Shown: one piece after another, positions 46,851 through 58,811 of the stretch
Position numbering within the stretch: the stretch's first letter is position 1
Layout of the letters: each line of letters opens with the position of its first letter
Source: Chrysoporthe austroafricana
Lineage: Eukaryota > Ascomycota > Sordariomycetes > Diaporthales > Cryphonectriaceae
Length of the DNA: 64,000 bases
Reading direction: 5' to 3'
Assembly: GCA_001051155.2 (NCBI GenBank)
Contig: JYIP02000005.1
Location: 3,782,001 to 3,846,000, forward strand
Program-made: the position numbers and the translations under genes
Notes under the pieces: generated by a model
Databases searched by the model: none
Told to the model about the DNA's origin: nothing
What the model saw: the letters and a program-made list of their open reading frames with translations, nothing else

Positions 46851-48971
46851 TTATATAACAATAAGTGTTTGTGCCTTATACCCTGCAAAAAACTCATCAG
46901 GGTTGCAAAGAGGTGAATTTCGGTATGAGTCGAGTTTTAAAAGACCTATCCGGCGGAAAGTTGACCGGTTATCTTTGGCCATAACAATAGCGTTTGAAAA
47001 CGTTAGTCTGAGACACGACACAATTCGCGGTCGCTCCTCGAGTGCGTCTAAAGTTACATAGGCTAGTTCATCATCTTGTTGACTGTCAGTCTCCAGTGAG
47101 AGAATAGCATCGTCTCTCAGTCTGCACTCCCTCACCAATCCGCAGAGCTCCAAGACGCCAGCGACGACCCGACCAGTCGGAAGCCTCTCATCTTCCAACG
47201 TGATCTCGTATCGTATGACTTCCGCTTGCTTCTCTGCGGGGTCCCAAGGGCGACTCGGCGGCAGGTAGAAATCTCCAGCCATAGATGCCCAGGACCACGA
47301 AGGCGCAACGTATTGAGACGGTCGAGGCTGCAGGCAATTTGTAGTAGAAAACCATGACAGACCCTCATGAATTCGTTCCCTCCATAAGCCCGCGAGGTAG
47401 ATGCCCTTGTTGACGCGCTGGAACTCGTTTGCTATGGCGGAGATGGCGACCAGCTTGTCAGCTGCTCGGTCCAGGTCGCGCCAGCCGTAGTCATTCAAGA
47501 TTTGATGCCACAAATCGTAGACTTCGTCTAGTTTCACCGATTTGCACGAGTCGAAAAAAGCTGACGGAAGGCGCTGGCTGCTAATGATACTGTCGTGAAA
47601 ACTTGTAAGGTCTGAGAGTATCACCGCGGTTTGACACTGCCAGATGAGATTGTGCTTGCCGAACAGGATGTATCGCGGACTGAGAAGTCTTTCTTGGAGC
47701 GTCCAGGCTCGCTTGTTGATGGGCTCGACTGCCGGATTATAATATCCCGACTTTTGCAGAACGATGCTTCCCAAAGTTGACTGATCCTCCCATGAGCGGA
47801 AAGGAAGGACGATTCGCGGTATCGCGACCCTTCGAGGTTGCCTCTTGTGCAAGAAGCCATCATGGACGCTCCTCGCGCTGCCAGCTGCAAGTGTAATACA
47901 TGAATCTTTGTAGTAATGAGGCATAGATACCAGCTCATTCGCCATGTCTCCTGGGTCATCCTGAATGATACACAGCGCATCGATCCAAAGGTACTCCAGG
48001 CCCAGCGTTCTCGTCGCGGATATGGCGTCCTGAAGAGTTCTTGGGAGAGAGCTGAGCTTGGTATTTTTCCTCATCTGTGGGAGGAGGTTCTTCCGGAGGG
48101 TCGTAGGCTGCGGGCCACCCCAGCAGTAGCTGAATGCTGCGTACTTCCCAACCTGGCCGTGAGGCTCGAAGAGCCGAACCGATTGGTCATCTCCGAGAAC
48201 AGCAACGTCGACTACGCGAGTCGGCAGACGAGTCGGCGTATACTTTGGACATCCCGCGTGTTCATCTTGACAGTTATTGATCCACGGTCTAATCTGCTCA
48301 TATGCCTCTTCCGCTTTCATCTCAAGCAGAGGTGGCCGTGAGCTTACAATCGCGGCCGCAGGATCATCTAACCGATTCTCAGTATTAGTCGGTTCAGGCT
48401 ATATTGGGCCCATCGCCAGTCTCTCATGTAATAGTGCGCGTGTGTGTGTGAGGTCAACCCACGTCAACCAGGCCACTAATACTCAGCTCGAGCTCATGGA
48501 GCCCTACGTCATATCACTACTGGTAGGCGGTCTCCCAATTGTGCACGCATCATATAGAGCCAACCCTGGTTTCGGAGTCAATAAATATGGTCTTACCGGG
48601 GAGAGCGTAGACATGGAGCCGTTTGGAAAGTTCGCGTGAATCAACTTTCTGGAGGATTTCAAGCTCAACGACATCTTGCCATGAGCCTTTTGAAGAGGAA
48701 GCCCGGACAATCGTGTGTCCCAGTGTATGGACAAATAGTCGCGGCCGTAATCTGCAGCAAAGACCCGTAGAAAGCAACTCGGCTGATCTCTTGCCACACA
48801 ATCGATTTTTACCCTTTCAGAGACAAGCTTCTGCAGATTTCCTGGGGATGCCATAATAGAAGCGCAGGCTTGACAGAATTTGAGGCGGACCGGTGTTGCA
48901 GCTAGGTCTTGATGACGGTACTCGTCCCACACAGTTCCGTCCTCGAGAATGAGGTCAAACTTTTTGGACAT
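46851..48971 (-). CDS. HET-domain (heterokaryon incompatibility) protein
   Basis: The core is one long exon ending at 46851. It holds a complete HET domain: AAFSYCWGG, SLPRTLQDAISATRTLGLEYLWIDALCIIQDD, ANELVSMPHYYKDSCITLAAGSA, then TLQERLLSPRYILFGKHNLIWQC. An ATG at 48320 would give 489 aa, but the conserved lead-in (DDPAAAIVSSRPPL, IRPWINNC) begins further upstream. I therefore propose exons 48971-48597 and 48398-46851 (640 aa), joined in phase 0 from a GTAAGA donor to an ATATAG acceptor. The 198-nt intron is long for this region, and a frame change near 48720 is possible, so the first exon is tentative. HET proteins trigger programmed cell death on allorecognition; many paralogues have no known partner. 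Confidence 0.85.
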
Positions 48972-50745
48972 TGTGGCTGGAACGGCCGATAGATGTGATG
49001 GGCTAGGATCTAGACGTAGCACACGAGGAGGTTACAAGTAATGCTGTTAGTGTTGCTCAGGTCGTCCATATTCAACTTCAAAGTCTGAGGGCAGAAGCGG
49101 CGTCAGGGCAGAATCGGTAGGTCTTGGGGCAGTGCACACTAAGTCAGCTGTGCAGCTCCGCCTCACAATTTGGTGGCACCGCAGTGTATCTACTCTCGCG
49201 GCCCAGCGCAAGCGCCCTTTCAGCGTGCACCCCATCAAGGCGCACCTCAGAACAGAAGTGCGAGAGGAGATGCACTCGGGAAGAGGGCTGGCAGCCAATA
49301 GATCGCTGGGTTCGTGACTGAGACTAAGAGAGATCCACCGTGGAGCAGTCAGTGGGCGCCGTTGCCGCCCTGTCCTAAGCTGGTGCGGCGATAGACCGTT
49401 GGGAGGAGGCCGATAAGGGCTGTGCGATCAACATGAATATCAATTGACCCTTGACAGGAATCATGCGGGAGAATACACCATTTGAGTGGTCGAGCTCGCC
49501 TTTTGTGGCCCGCGTCGACAGGAACAACCGTGGAGATGTAAGATTTTGGTGTCGAGCCCTCCCCGCGGGCCATCGCCCGAGCCCGCCTCCTAGGTCGGGT
49601 CGGGTGGTCGTCGACGATATTACATAATCCTACGACCCGTCCCCTCGACCGTTTCGAGGCTGTTTCGCATTCCTGGAAGGGCAAGCCAACCTCCAACACC
49701 CCCCTTTCAGGGAAGGGTTCGTTCCCTTCTGTGCTCGAACCCGGGTGGGTTATGCTTATTTCCTGGCTTCTGCACGTCCCGCAATCCTTCGCCCTTCGCC
49801 TCCGCAGCGCCCCCTTCCACCCAAAGATGGGGGCAGGACGTCAAGTTTCACCCGAAAAGAAAGTGTGGCTGGCTCCCCCCCTCTTCTGGATTTTGAGCCT
49901 CATCTTCCTCTTAGTGTCCGCGGCCAGGCCGTGTCAACCTTGTTCCCTCCTCGTGCACGCGATGGGAATCCACCCTGCTGGGTAGTCCGCTTCTCCCTCC
50001 CCCGTTCACGTCAGCCGAGAACTGGCCGGGGGCCTCCTGCTACAATGGGACTGGCCTTGGCTGCGATAGTCGGTCTCATCCTCTGCGGCGGCCTCGTTTC
50101 GAAGGACCGATGGGACGACGGGACCTTGGGGTTTGCGGCTAAGGCATCCCAGTCTGAACTCCTAGGCGATCATCAGACGTAGCATGTTTCTTCAGTGACC
50201 CAAGGTTGGCAGATTTCAAAATTTCATTATCGCTAAAAGTGACAGGTTATAATGAAGAAGGATTGCGCGCATGCTAGGCTCAGCAGTGACAGCGCCAATC
50301 GTGCCCAGTAAATATCATCTAGACGTAGGAGAAACTCGTCGTCCCCTATAGTGTCATGCCCGTGTGGTGTCATAGTGCCTCCGCTGACGTCTCGGGCCGT
50401 AAAAAGGACCAAGCCCGGGGCGTGACCGGAGTCCTTCCCCCTCCCCAGCATCGTGAAATGCCCCATCTGAAAACAGACCCGTGAGAGAAGTGTAAAGCTC
50501 TTGATGTGATGCGAAATGATCATTGATACGCCGTCGCCTGCGGGCCGATCAAGCAAGCGATAAAGCGTGGGTATAGATTAACGGTCGAGGGATCGATTTG
50601 GGACACTCGTTTTCAGTTACCGATGGTCCAGAGACTTGCGATCACCCCATCGGAATGTTTGCATAGTAGGCAACGAGGATGTTGTGGATGGCCCAAAGCA
50701 TCGCGGTGAATACCCCTCATCGAAGGTTCAAAACGGCTGTAGTAT
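48972..50745. other. Spacer between the HET gene and the small membrane-protein gene
   Basis: No gene is recognised. Open frames at 49731-50182 give hydrophobic and Arg/Pro-rich peptides in overlapping frames and have no splice or family support. Confidence 0.45.
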
Positions 50746-51296
50746 CTATGCCTTCGCTGACCGGTTGCGTTGCTGCGGTAGAGTCCACGGCTTGGCGCAG
50801 ATGATCTGGACGAGGGGTCAGTACTCATAACAGCATACTAAACAGCACAAGAGCACAAACTCACCTCGCCCTCAGAGTATGCCCAGAATTCAACAACCAT
50901 TGCAACCAGATAGTACAGCGCCGCGTTCGTGCCCTGGTACGTCAGGACTGCGGCTAGAGCGGCCAGCGGGAAGAAGGCCAGGCGAGCCTCGAAGCTTCGG
51001 TGGATGGCCGTCCCAGCGATAAACGAGAGCGGCCACTCCCATGCCATGACCCAGATCCCCATGATCAGGTTGATGATCTGTAATGTCGGGAAGGGCTTCA
51101 CTGCCGGGTCCAACAACTTGGTGGCGAAGTCCCAGAAGATCTTGGGCCAGAAGAAGCCCTCGATCGCGGCGCAAACTTGATCTGCAGACGGCTGTTAGCA
51201 TGTCTGCCTTCTTTCATCGCAGTGGAGGTCCAACTCACAAGCTCCCGCGGTCAGAATGATGAGCCTCGCCCAGTGGTTCTTGATAAGCCTGCCCAT
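50746..51296 (-). CDS. Small conserved fungal integral membrane protein (DUF7727-like)
   Basis: Three minus-strand exons, 51296-51239, 51181-50865 and 50805-50746, giving 144 aa in consistent phase. The start MGRLIKNHWARLI, the loop EGFFWPKIFWDF, the core INLIMGIWVMAWEWPL, the segment HRSFEARLAFFPL and the ending YSEGE-IICAKPWTLP match a conserved ascomycete family that I recall as DUF7727. About four hydrophobic helices are present. The function is unknown; the family is widespread and small. Its 5' end faces the gene-poor stretch to the right. Confidence 0.88.
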
Positions 51297-54200
51297 CTTG
51301 AAAAACCGTGGTCGTTCCTTTCCAAACTCTTCCTAGATTGCTCTCACTTCCTCTCTTAACAGTCGAGACCCTGACGAGATCGAAGACAAACTCGAGCTCG
51401 GATTAAAAATGAACGGATCCCACTTCGTCACCGGCAACAGGCGGATAGTCGTAACAGACGTCGACGTCGTAGTATTAAAAACCGGGATACGGAAACAAGA
51501 GACGAGTGACCGGACCCGCTCTGTACAAGACTGCTGTACAGTGTTGCCGATATGAAAGAGGGCTATCGACACACCAGGTGCACTACGGCGGAAGAGAAGG
51601 GAGAGTAGGTGCAGAGTTTCCCACGAGGGTGTACCGCAAGGGGGCCAAGCCGGACTATATTGCCTCAGCCTGGTGTGTCGAGCGGTGGTGGAGCGCGCCT
51701 GCTGGTCTATGCCCTGTGGGCAGAAGCCCGGGCCGAGAGGCGTGTATCAGTCTGTCCTGGAAACGGACGGGGGAGGGTGTCGTATGCTCCTGGCCTGATG
51801 CCGGTATGTCCTCGTCTGAGATCCAGGTTCTTGAGATCCGGTCTACGATGAGGGCTGGCATCCGAGCGGATCAGGCTTGGTCAGTCGAGCCGGTGGTCGT
51901 GGCTGGCGCCTGTGTCATGAGGGCATGGCCAGGTCCTGGGTCCCGCTCACGGATCGGTTGATCCCCCCTCAGACGAGATGGCGTTGTTTGATGCTCGGCG
52001 TGGGAGCCCAGCAAGAACGAGACGCGAGTGTGGATGGGAATGTGTAGTGGGGACTCAAAGAGGCGTTGTTTGCATTGACGATAGCATGGAGATCAGACAA
52101 GACGACCGTCTGAGGCAGGGTGGGTAAATGTCTTGAGGCAAGGTTGGCATTAGACGTGAGAAGAGCTGCTTGATCTTCACAAGGTGCGGGACATGGAGGT
52201 TATGAGTTACATGGCCGTGTGGGTCGGAGAGGTGTGGTATGCACGCTGCATGTACGGAGTACCACGGGCTGCATGCCACGACCCGAAAAGAGGGGCCAGA
52301 CCCAGGAACGCCTTGGAAAGAAGAGAAAAGACCCCTGTCCACGGACATGTACTCTCGTATGATAAAGAAGAGGAGGAATACAGTAAGCTGGGAAGGACGA
52401 TAGGGCCCGCGCCAAACGAGACGGCTTCCCGTCTCATGAATGGCGAACAGCCACGACCAAGCCCCAGCTGCACTCGACCCGCTCACCAGAACATACCATT
52501 CCGGACCCTGCCAGAGCCTGAAGACAGGCTGCTCTGCCCGGAGGAGCCTGTACAACCTGATCGACTCTGTCCAGTCCCCGAGGCAGAGCCAGAAGGGCAG
52601 TGCTGCGCGGGGTCGTGGCCATCGAGGCTGGCGGTCGCGTGGCCCCGTAATCGTATTGAGCGCACCTGGCTCCTGGCGACAACCCGGTGGCGTGAAGCCA
52701 ATGAACAAGGCCGTCCATCGAGGCCGCGGACGCCCTTCGGCCACAGCGGCAAGGCACGGCTCGCGCTCATTGGGCGCGCCCGCGTCCGCGATCGATATTT
52801 GATGTGAGCAGTTGATGTGACAGAGGGCGGCAACGGCTGCCATCCGAGGTGATTGGGAGAACGCCAGCGAGTGGAACCGTAGCCTGGCGCTTAGAGACGG
52901 CATCAGCCCAATCAGACCGTCGAGCGGGCCGAGGCCAAGCCCGGCCCCTGCAATGCGGCTGCAGGCGGGGACCAGGGGCCGGGCTTGCGACTGCATGTAC
53001 CTCAAGGAGTAGCTCTCAGGGGTCGTTTCTGCTGAGGGAGGCCGCCTCGTGGGCTGCGCAGAAACATCCGGATGACCTCTGCTGCAGCAGGCCCGATGCG
53101 GAGGTGCACACTCCAGATCCGGGCCCCTCGCCAATGGGAGCGTGCCCCTCGAGGCATTCCGGACTATTGCTCCTCAACCGGCAGCCGGTCACAATCACAC
53201 TGCAAGTGGGCAGGACTTGGGCCGCTAGATCGTGAGATTTCATGCTGGACACTCCCGAAGAAGGCGAGGGAAGCCTGCTGGATCTGATGATGTGCGCTGC
53301 TAGCCCCGGCGCTCTGATCTGTCCCGCCGTTGTGGTGTTGCGACGAGTGTCCGGACGAGACGACAGCACCGGAGTCCCCTCGACGGCTCCAGTGTCTCAC
53401 CAGCTGCACCCAGAACCTGCTGGTCCCGTCCGCACGCCGTCCAGTTCAGAATGCAGCCCGAGCCCTTGCGGCGTTTCTCCCCGTTTCCGCAGTCACTTCA
53501 GTCCACCAATATCCGATCTAAGGTTAATAGGTTATTCGTCCCGTGCTTCAGATGCCTGTCAATTCGCCCGGTCTTGGAGAATTCTTCATGCGACAGTCGA
53601 TCATACAGGTCAGGGTTTAGCCGAGACCTGCGATGGGCCTCAACTGAGGCTGAGGCACGGGCCGTTTTAGGAACTCCGCGAGCAGCACGGACCCTTCCCA
53701 GCGCTTTCGCGCAGGCCTGCCGATAAACTTGGTTGACAGCGGACACGAGGCCAGGCTCACCCCGACAGATCTCGACTAGCTGCAGCTCTCTGATACTCGA
53801 CTGCTCTGCCAAGATCCGCATGTGATGGGGGCTTGGGGCAGATCATGTTGTGCCATGCGGCGCAATTGTGAGTGACATAATCGCGTCCCGACCAGGGGGG
53901 CATCATGTAGGAACGAGGCACAGCATTCTCCTAATCCGATTTCTTCAGGAAAGCCACAGACAGTGGCCGCTCCTCTGAGCGCCACGACAGAACTTTTCGT
54001 CCGGCTAAGAAAGACGTGGTTCGATCGAATCAGGGTAACCTCTTGCGCCGCCCTGCAAGAGTCGAGACCAATCAATGCCGCTGCAATTGTGAATCACTTG
54101 GCAGTATCGAATGAGGCTGGTCTTCGTGTGCCAGGCTCGGCCAGACGATATACCAGGCGACTGCTCAAGCGCATATGATTGGACGATTTCATGATTCGTC

Positions 54201-55964
54201 ATGCTCCATCGAGGTAGAGACTTCCCTGGCTGCCAAGTTGGTGATATCGACTCATTGTGGGCATCCCCTCTCCAGCCGCCTACCCAAAAGTGGATGCCAG
54301 TCGCCGCACAAGAGCAGATAAATGACCGGCCGCGCCGAGTCACCGCTCCGGCGTTGAGCCTCGATGTCCAATGCTGTGCAGGACGAGATCTCCAGGGTTC
54401 CCCGCTTGCATCCCGGCGTCGGGTGCAGAGCCAAAGCGCTTGTAGCACAACGCTAATTGGCACATGGAGGGGCGGAGCCGCTAGGCCGCTGTGGAACGGT
54501 GTGGCACACCAGCCATGCGTTCCGCCAATGAGCGCCACGAATTGAACCTCGTCTCTACTCGCTACTTTCTCGTCGTCACCTGCAGATGCAACCATGGCAG
54601 TCATGATAGGGTAGGTCAGGCCAGGCCCAAAGGTGCCCGAGATAAATCGGTGCTGGGCCACGAATATCAGTGCGAGTATGCTCGTCTAGCCTCCCCGGCG
54701 TTTGCTAGGTCAGATCCACCAGCGATGACCTAGACAATGCCTCGGGATACGCTCGGCATGCCCGCTCGCTGGTGTGTTGAGAATGGATGTGCGCGCGCTG
54801 ATAGCAACAGGACATTGGATTCAGTGCCAGTGGTGTCTTCGCTGCACAGCGTCCTCACAAGCAGCCGAGGCGGTATCTTGGCGGCGATGCCTTTGTTTTA
54901 ATGCCTACGAGTGTTCTTTCGTCCTGTATGCGACAAGGCTCCTTCCTTTCGTCTTAATCACACTGATGTCATCGTACGAGACCACCACACGAGGGCAAAA
55001 TGCTGAAGCACTGGTCGCCTAGGCTGGGCGGCTGCTATGGGAGAGCGCGCGTCAATCTCCGTTTCATCATATTTTGCAGCTTCCATCGCTGCTTGAGGCG
55101 CTCTATCGAAACATTCATGAAGCTTCCGTGAATCCTCTAAAGGCCTGGAATGTGGGATGACCAGGATCTTCCAGATGAGAGATAGGTCCGTCGATAGTCG
55201 TTGAGAGCAGCTGTGACGGTGTGTCCCTATGCAAGCTCAAGTGCATGCTGCGCTACTATTTTTGGCTCGCCGGCAGATGCGATTCAACATCACGGAGCTA
55301 CTCATGTGACATCTTCATGAACTTGCATAGCGTCACCGCCAGCGGAACGGGCGGCATTAGCCACCCGACTGTAGTTCGAAATTGATCCACGTTGATGTGG
55401 TTGGTGATTATGTGGGTAGCCTGCAGCCTCTTCCATGTCTCTGTTCTCTATAGCCGAAAGGGGAACAAGAAATATGGGCTGTAGACTGCCTATCGGTGTG
55501 GGGTTGTTTAGTCTGCCACTCTGTCTTGAAAACAGACTCGTTTGGGCTTTTGATATGGATTAAACTTTGATCATAGACGACTCAATCATGCACAATGCGT
55601 GGGCCATCTGAATTATCGACCTGCAGGCCAATGCTTGGCTACAGCGTCGTGCTTAAAATAGCTACAGGGTCGGCTGGCAATAGAGCAGTTGTCCAGGATT
55701 GAACATCAACCTGTCGACACTGGCGTTAATTATTGGCTGTCTTTGACCAGATTGATCATGAGAACACGGTGTGATAACTGAGGCTGACGTTCACCCCGTA
55801 CCCTGCTCCGCTTTATCATTGCGGTGGACGGCACCATGGTGTAGTTGGATAGTAGGTTCCCCCGCTTCAAGCAAATTTGTGTCCTTCCAGATCGAGCTCT
55901 GAACGGCAGCTCTGCATCGTCATATGCAAGGGTATCGGACACTATCGTCTATTGATAGGCCGGG
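51297..55964. other. 4.7-kb gene-poor spacer
   Basis: No gene is supported. The largest open frame (52055-53134, minus) is overlapped by long open frames on the other strand, has no domain, and shows the Arg/Pro/Ser-rich composition of translated noncoding DNA. The first part holds the promoter of the small membrane-protein gene. Confidence 0.45.
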
Positions 55965-56669
55965 TCAAAGGAGGTACTCCTGCATCCAGAAGCCGATGAT
56001 GCGACCCGCATCTTCTTGACCAAAGTAATCCACAATCTCGGCCCTTCCAGCTCCCGAATCGGCTTTGTTAGCAAGATCTGCGAAGCCGACAGTCACATCA
56101 CTGAGGATATGCACTTTGTGCTCACTCAGGGGAGGCGAGACCGCGCAGTACGGGAGCAGTGTCTGTACGGGGCCCATGTCCGGTGCTCGCGCTGGCGGCT
56201 GTCGGGTGGATGCGTCGGCCTGGAGAAAAGACCGGTGGAATCTGAGGAGCGTGGCCGGCAGCTCCTCGATATCCTGAAGGGGGACAAGAGGAATGTCGAA
56301 CTTGTCCAGCAGCCTGTCGCGGCGTGTGTCGTTAGCCCACGTCCCTGAGAGTTGGTACTGAGATACCCACTCGATCTGGAACTGCATGAAGGAGGACGCA
56401 TCACCTCCCTCGCCGAGCAGCCAGATGACAGCGGCGTCGCTGCCACCCGACAGGTGATAGAGCCGCTCCACACGTTGGTGCTTGTATGCCGAGTCTCCAT
56501 CGGCGGCCGAGAGGAGGGCAAAACGCAAATAGCGCTGGCCCGGATGTGTGCTGGGCAGGGGTAGATTCACGTCGTGGGTGTCTAGTTTGCTCTCTGTATA
56601 CAGGTGAGCATGCGTTTCAGCCAGAAGCTCTGCTTGCGGGTATGCATCGCACCTCTGAATCTCATCTTG
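55965..56669 (-). CDS. Unrecognised fungal protein, 5' end unresolved (possibly a pseudogene)
   Basis: An open frame of 234 codons runs from 56669 down to a stop at 55965. Its translation is protein-like (RCDAYPQAELLAETHAHLYTE, YLRFALLSAAD, HLSGGSDAAVIWLLGEGGD, FDIPLVPLQDIEELPATLLRFHRSFL, ending RIIGFWMQEYLL), with no repeats or membrane segments. The family is not recognised. There is no ATG in this frame before 56387, about 95 codons in. A splice acceptor (TTCAG) at 56655-56659 is in phase, so an upstream exon may supply the start. Going further upstream, the same frame meets TGA at 56670-56672, TGA at 56796-56798 and TAA at 56871-56873. Either the first exon lies further right, or the gene has lost its start. 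Confidence 0.45.
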   Translation of the reverse strand, partial: QDEIQRCDAYPQAELLAETHAHLYTESKLDTHDVNLPLPSTHPGQRYLRFALLSAADGDSAYKHQRVERLYHLSGGSDAAVIWLLGEGGDASSFMQFQIEWVSQYQLSGTWANDTRRDRLLDKFDIPLVPLQDIEELPATLLRFHRSFLQADASTRQPPARAPDMGPVQTLLPYCAVSPPLSEHKVHILSDVTVGFADLANKADSGAGRAEIVDYFGQEDAGRIIGFWMQEYLL

Positions 56670-58041
56670 TCATGTTGGAGCAGATGAGGAACCGCTGGTG
56701 CCCACTGCTTGCGTCTCCGTAGAGATGTGCAGAACATCTTGGATTTGAGGCGAACTATAGGTATAGCCGCCTTGGGTTGCTTGGGCTAGCACGGTTCAGT
56801 CTGAGGTGAAATCTAGAGTGACAGTACTCTTAGACCCAAGATGGGTTGAGTGCGATGATCCTTTCTGATGTTAATTATGGTTCTATCCACAGATGAGAGC
56901 AGAGAATCCGCCCAGACCAAGCAAAGCTCTCAGGCTTTGCGGAGAAGAGAGTTCTGCAAGTTGCAGCCTGCGCGACAGGGCCTGATATGGAAAGCACGAC
57001 CATACCTAGATATTGGTCATACCTTCCTCCTACAGGAGCGAGTCGCATCTCGACAACCTTACACATCCATTCTTGCTTCAACAATTATGTTGATGAGTCG
57101 TGCCATAATCGCGATAATATTAAACGCTGTCTCATCTACATCGTCTACAGTCATCTACCAGCTGTCACCTAAAGAGTATAAACAAAGCCGAGGCAAGTAG
57201 ACTACTAAGAAGGATGCTGCTCTTGACACCGGTGACCAATTTGAGTATTTGTGCAGTCAAGTCGAAAATCAGACCAGATCTGCGGGTTGTATACTACTTT
57301 TTAAATGTTCGGTTTAGACTTCACTAAGTGGTAGAATTGAGGAGCGCCTCCCGACAGACTTAAGCTAGTAGGAACCAGCTCTACTCGGGATCAGTGTGTG
57401 AAGGGGTGATATGATGGACCATGAGCTGAACGGCGTCTTGCCTCTGATTGCTAGACCACAGCAGTACACCCTATCTTGTCCAGCCGCTGATTCCCTCAGC
57501 CAAGTTTGGAAACCGGCCACGCCGTCTCAATGTTTGCAGAGGTCATCTCAGCGTCTCAGTACAATGCAGGTTATTGTGGTCCTATCCAGGACTATTATTT
57601 AAGATCTCGATGAAATCAGATAACACTCAGTCGTAACGTGAGCTTTTCCTTTCATGTCTACACGGAAGCGGTCCACACTCTACACGAACTTGGCAGCGTA
57701 CTTGACGGCTACACTAATCTCTTGCGCTGATACAGCGGATGAATATTCTTGGAGAGGATCCAGTAGACCTAGGAAGTACAGCTTTCTCAGGCTGAGACAG
57801 TAGAACTATTGACATGACATAGTTACCTAGGTACCTTGGGGGAAGACACGTAGTAGGTCTAGTAAGAGATAGAAGCCGGCAATCACCCGATCTAACGAAC
57901 TGTCACCTAACTTTGTATTTAAAGTTTAAAGCGGTACTACAATAGAGTGGCTAAAATGTACTTGTTGACCTACGCATACTACCTAGGTACTTTCGGAGTG
58001 GATGGCTAACTGTTTGTGGAGGAAGGTGTTGGCTGGGCCTT

Positions 58042-58056
58042 GTACGTACGTACGTA
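58042..58056. repeat. (GTAC)n tract
   Basis: Three and a half tandem GTAC units, a self-complementary sequence. Confidence 0.85.
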
Positions 58057-58150
58057 GGGATCGTGAAGGTCACTGTCGTTGTATTGCTTGGTGTTGTATA
58101 TCTATCTGGAAGGAAGGCCGTCGTTCCGTCCGAACGAAAAGGGGCTGGCT

Positions 58151-58208
58151 GCCCCAGGCCTCTGGTGCACGGACCACCTAGAGGTCCGTGCACTGATAGG
58201 CCTTGGGC
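58151..58208. repeat. Long imperfect inverted repeat with perfect 11-bp inner arms
   Basis: GTGCACGGACC (58165-58175) is followed by a 7-base loop and the exact reverse complement GGTCCGTGCAC (58183-58193). Outside this, AGGCCT (58156-58161) pairs with AGGCCT (58198-58203), and GCCC (58151-58154) pairs with GGGC (58205-58208). The whole could form a hairpin with about 21 base pairs. Confidence 0.9.
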
Positions 58209-58811
58209 CCTTTTCCACCACCATAGTAATCCCACAGAAGGAGAGATATTCTGATTAGTTTCCCAGGTTATTAAAGATGGTGATGGCCTTATGCCGCTAG
58301 GTGACCCATTGACTCAGCCTCCGTATAGTTGAGGTTGTTACAAGGGCTCTTGTGAGGGCTTGGAAGGTCTGATCTCATTCAACGATAATTGCTAAGGGGG
58401 TCTATGCTTGAGGAACTAGGTTCTTCCTTGAGCTGGCGGTTCCTTCACGCCGTGCTTATAGACCGACGGCCTTAGATAGCTACCTTAGGCACCTATTGCA
58501 CAGCCTCCTTCTGTACGCAGTTGGTTTCCTTCTCATGCCGTTGGGCGGATTTGGGTAAGCCCAACGGCGCGCAGCTCGCAATGCTCCTAAAATGCTCGTG
58601 CAGCGCACCCCTTGGGTGTCCGTGTAACAGAGGTCAAGTCTCCTACCACGACATCAGAAACCGGCCAGCGATGCACAACCGTCGAAGTCATACGCAAAAA
58701 TCCTCAACCGTCACTGAATCATTTAGATGTATTTCTTTGTAAATTTCCACACAATTTTATGGATAACATGATCTAGTATTGGAATCGTCCCGATATATCT
58801 TGCCAAGCCTT

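Larger units (their letters stand above)
56670..58811. other. AT-richer spacer with inverted repeat and CCTAGGTA motifs
   Basis: No gene is seen. It may hold a missing first exon of the 56-kb gene. From about 57.7 to 58.5 kb it has repeated palindromic CCTAGG/ACCTAGGTA elements, a GTAC tract and a strong inverted repeat, listed separately. Confidence 0.45.

Noticed and set aside
49695..49760. Hairpin with GGTTCG and a reverse-strand GGGTTCGAG
   Set aside because: The small stem is perfect, but no cloverleaf can be built on either strand. It is more likely a chance hairpin.
52055..53134. 359-codon open frame on the minus strand
   Set aside because: Long frames overlap it on the plus strand and its composition is that of translated noncoding GC-rich DNA. 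No motif is recognised.
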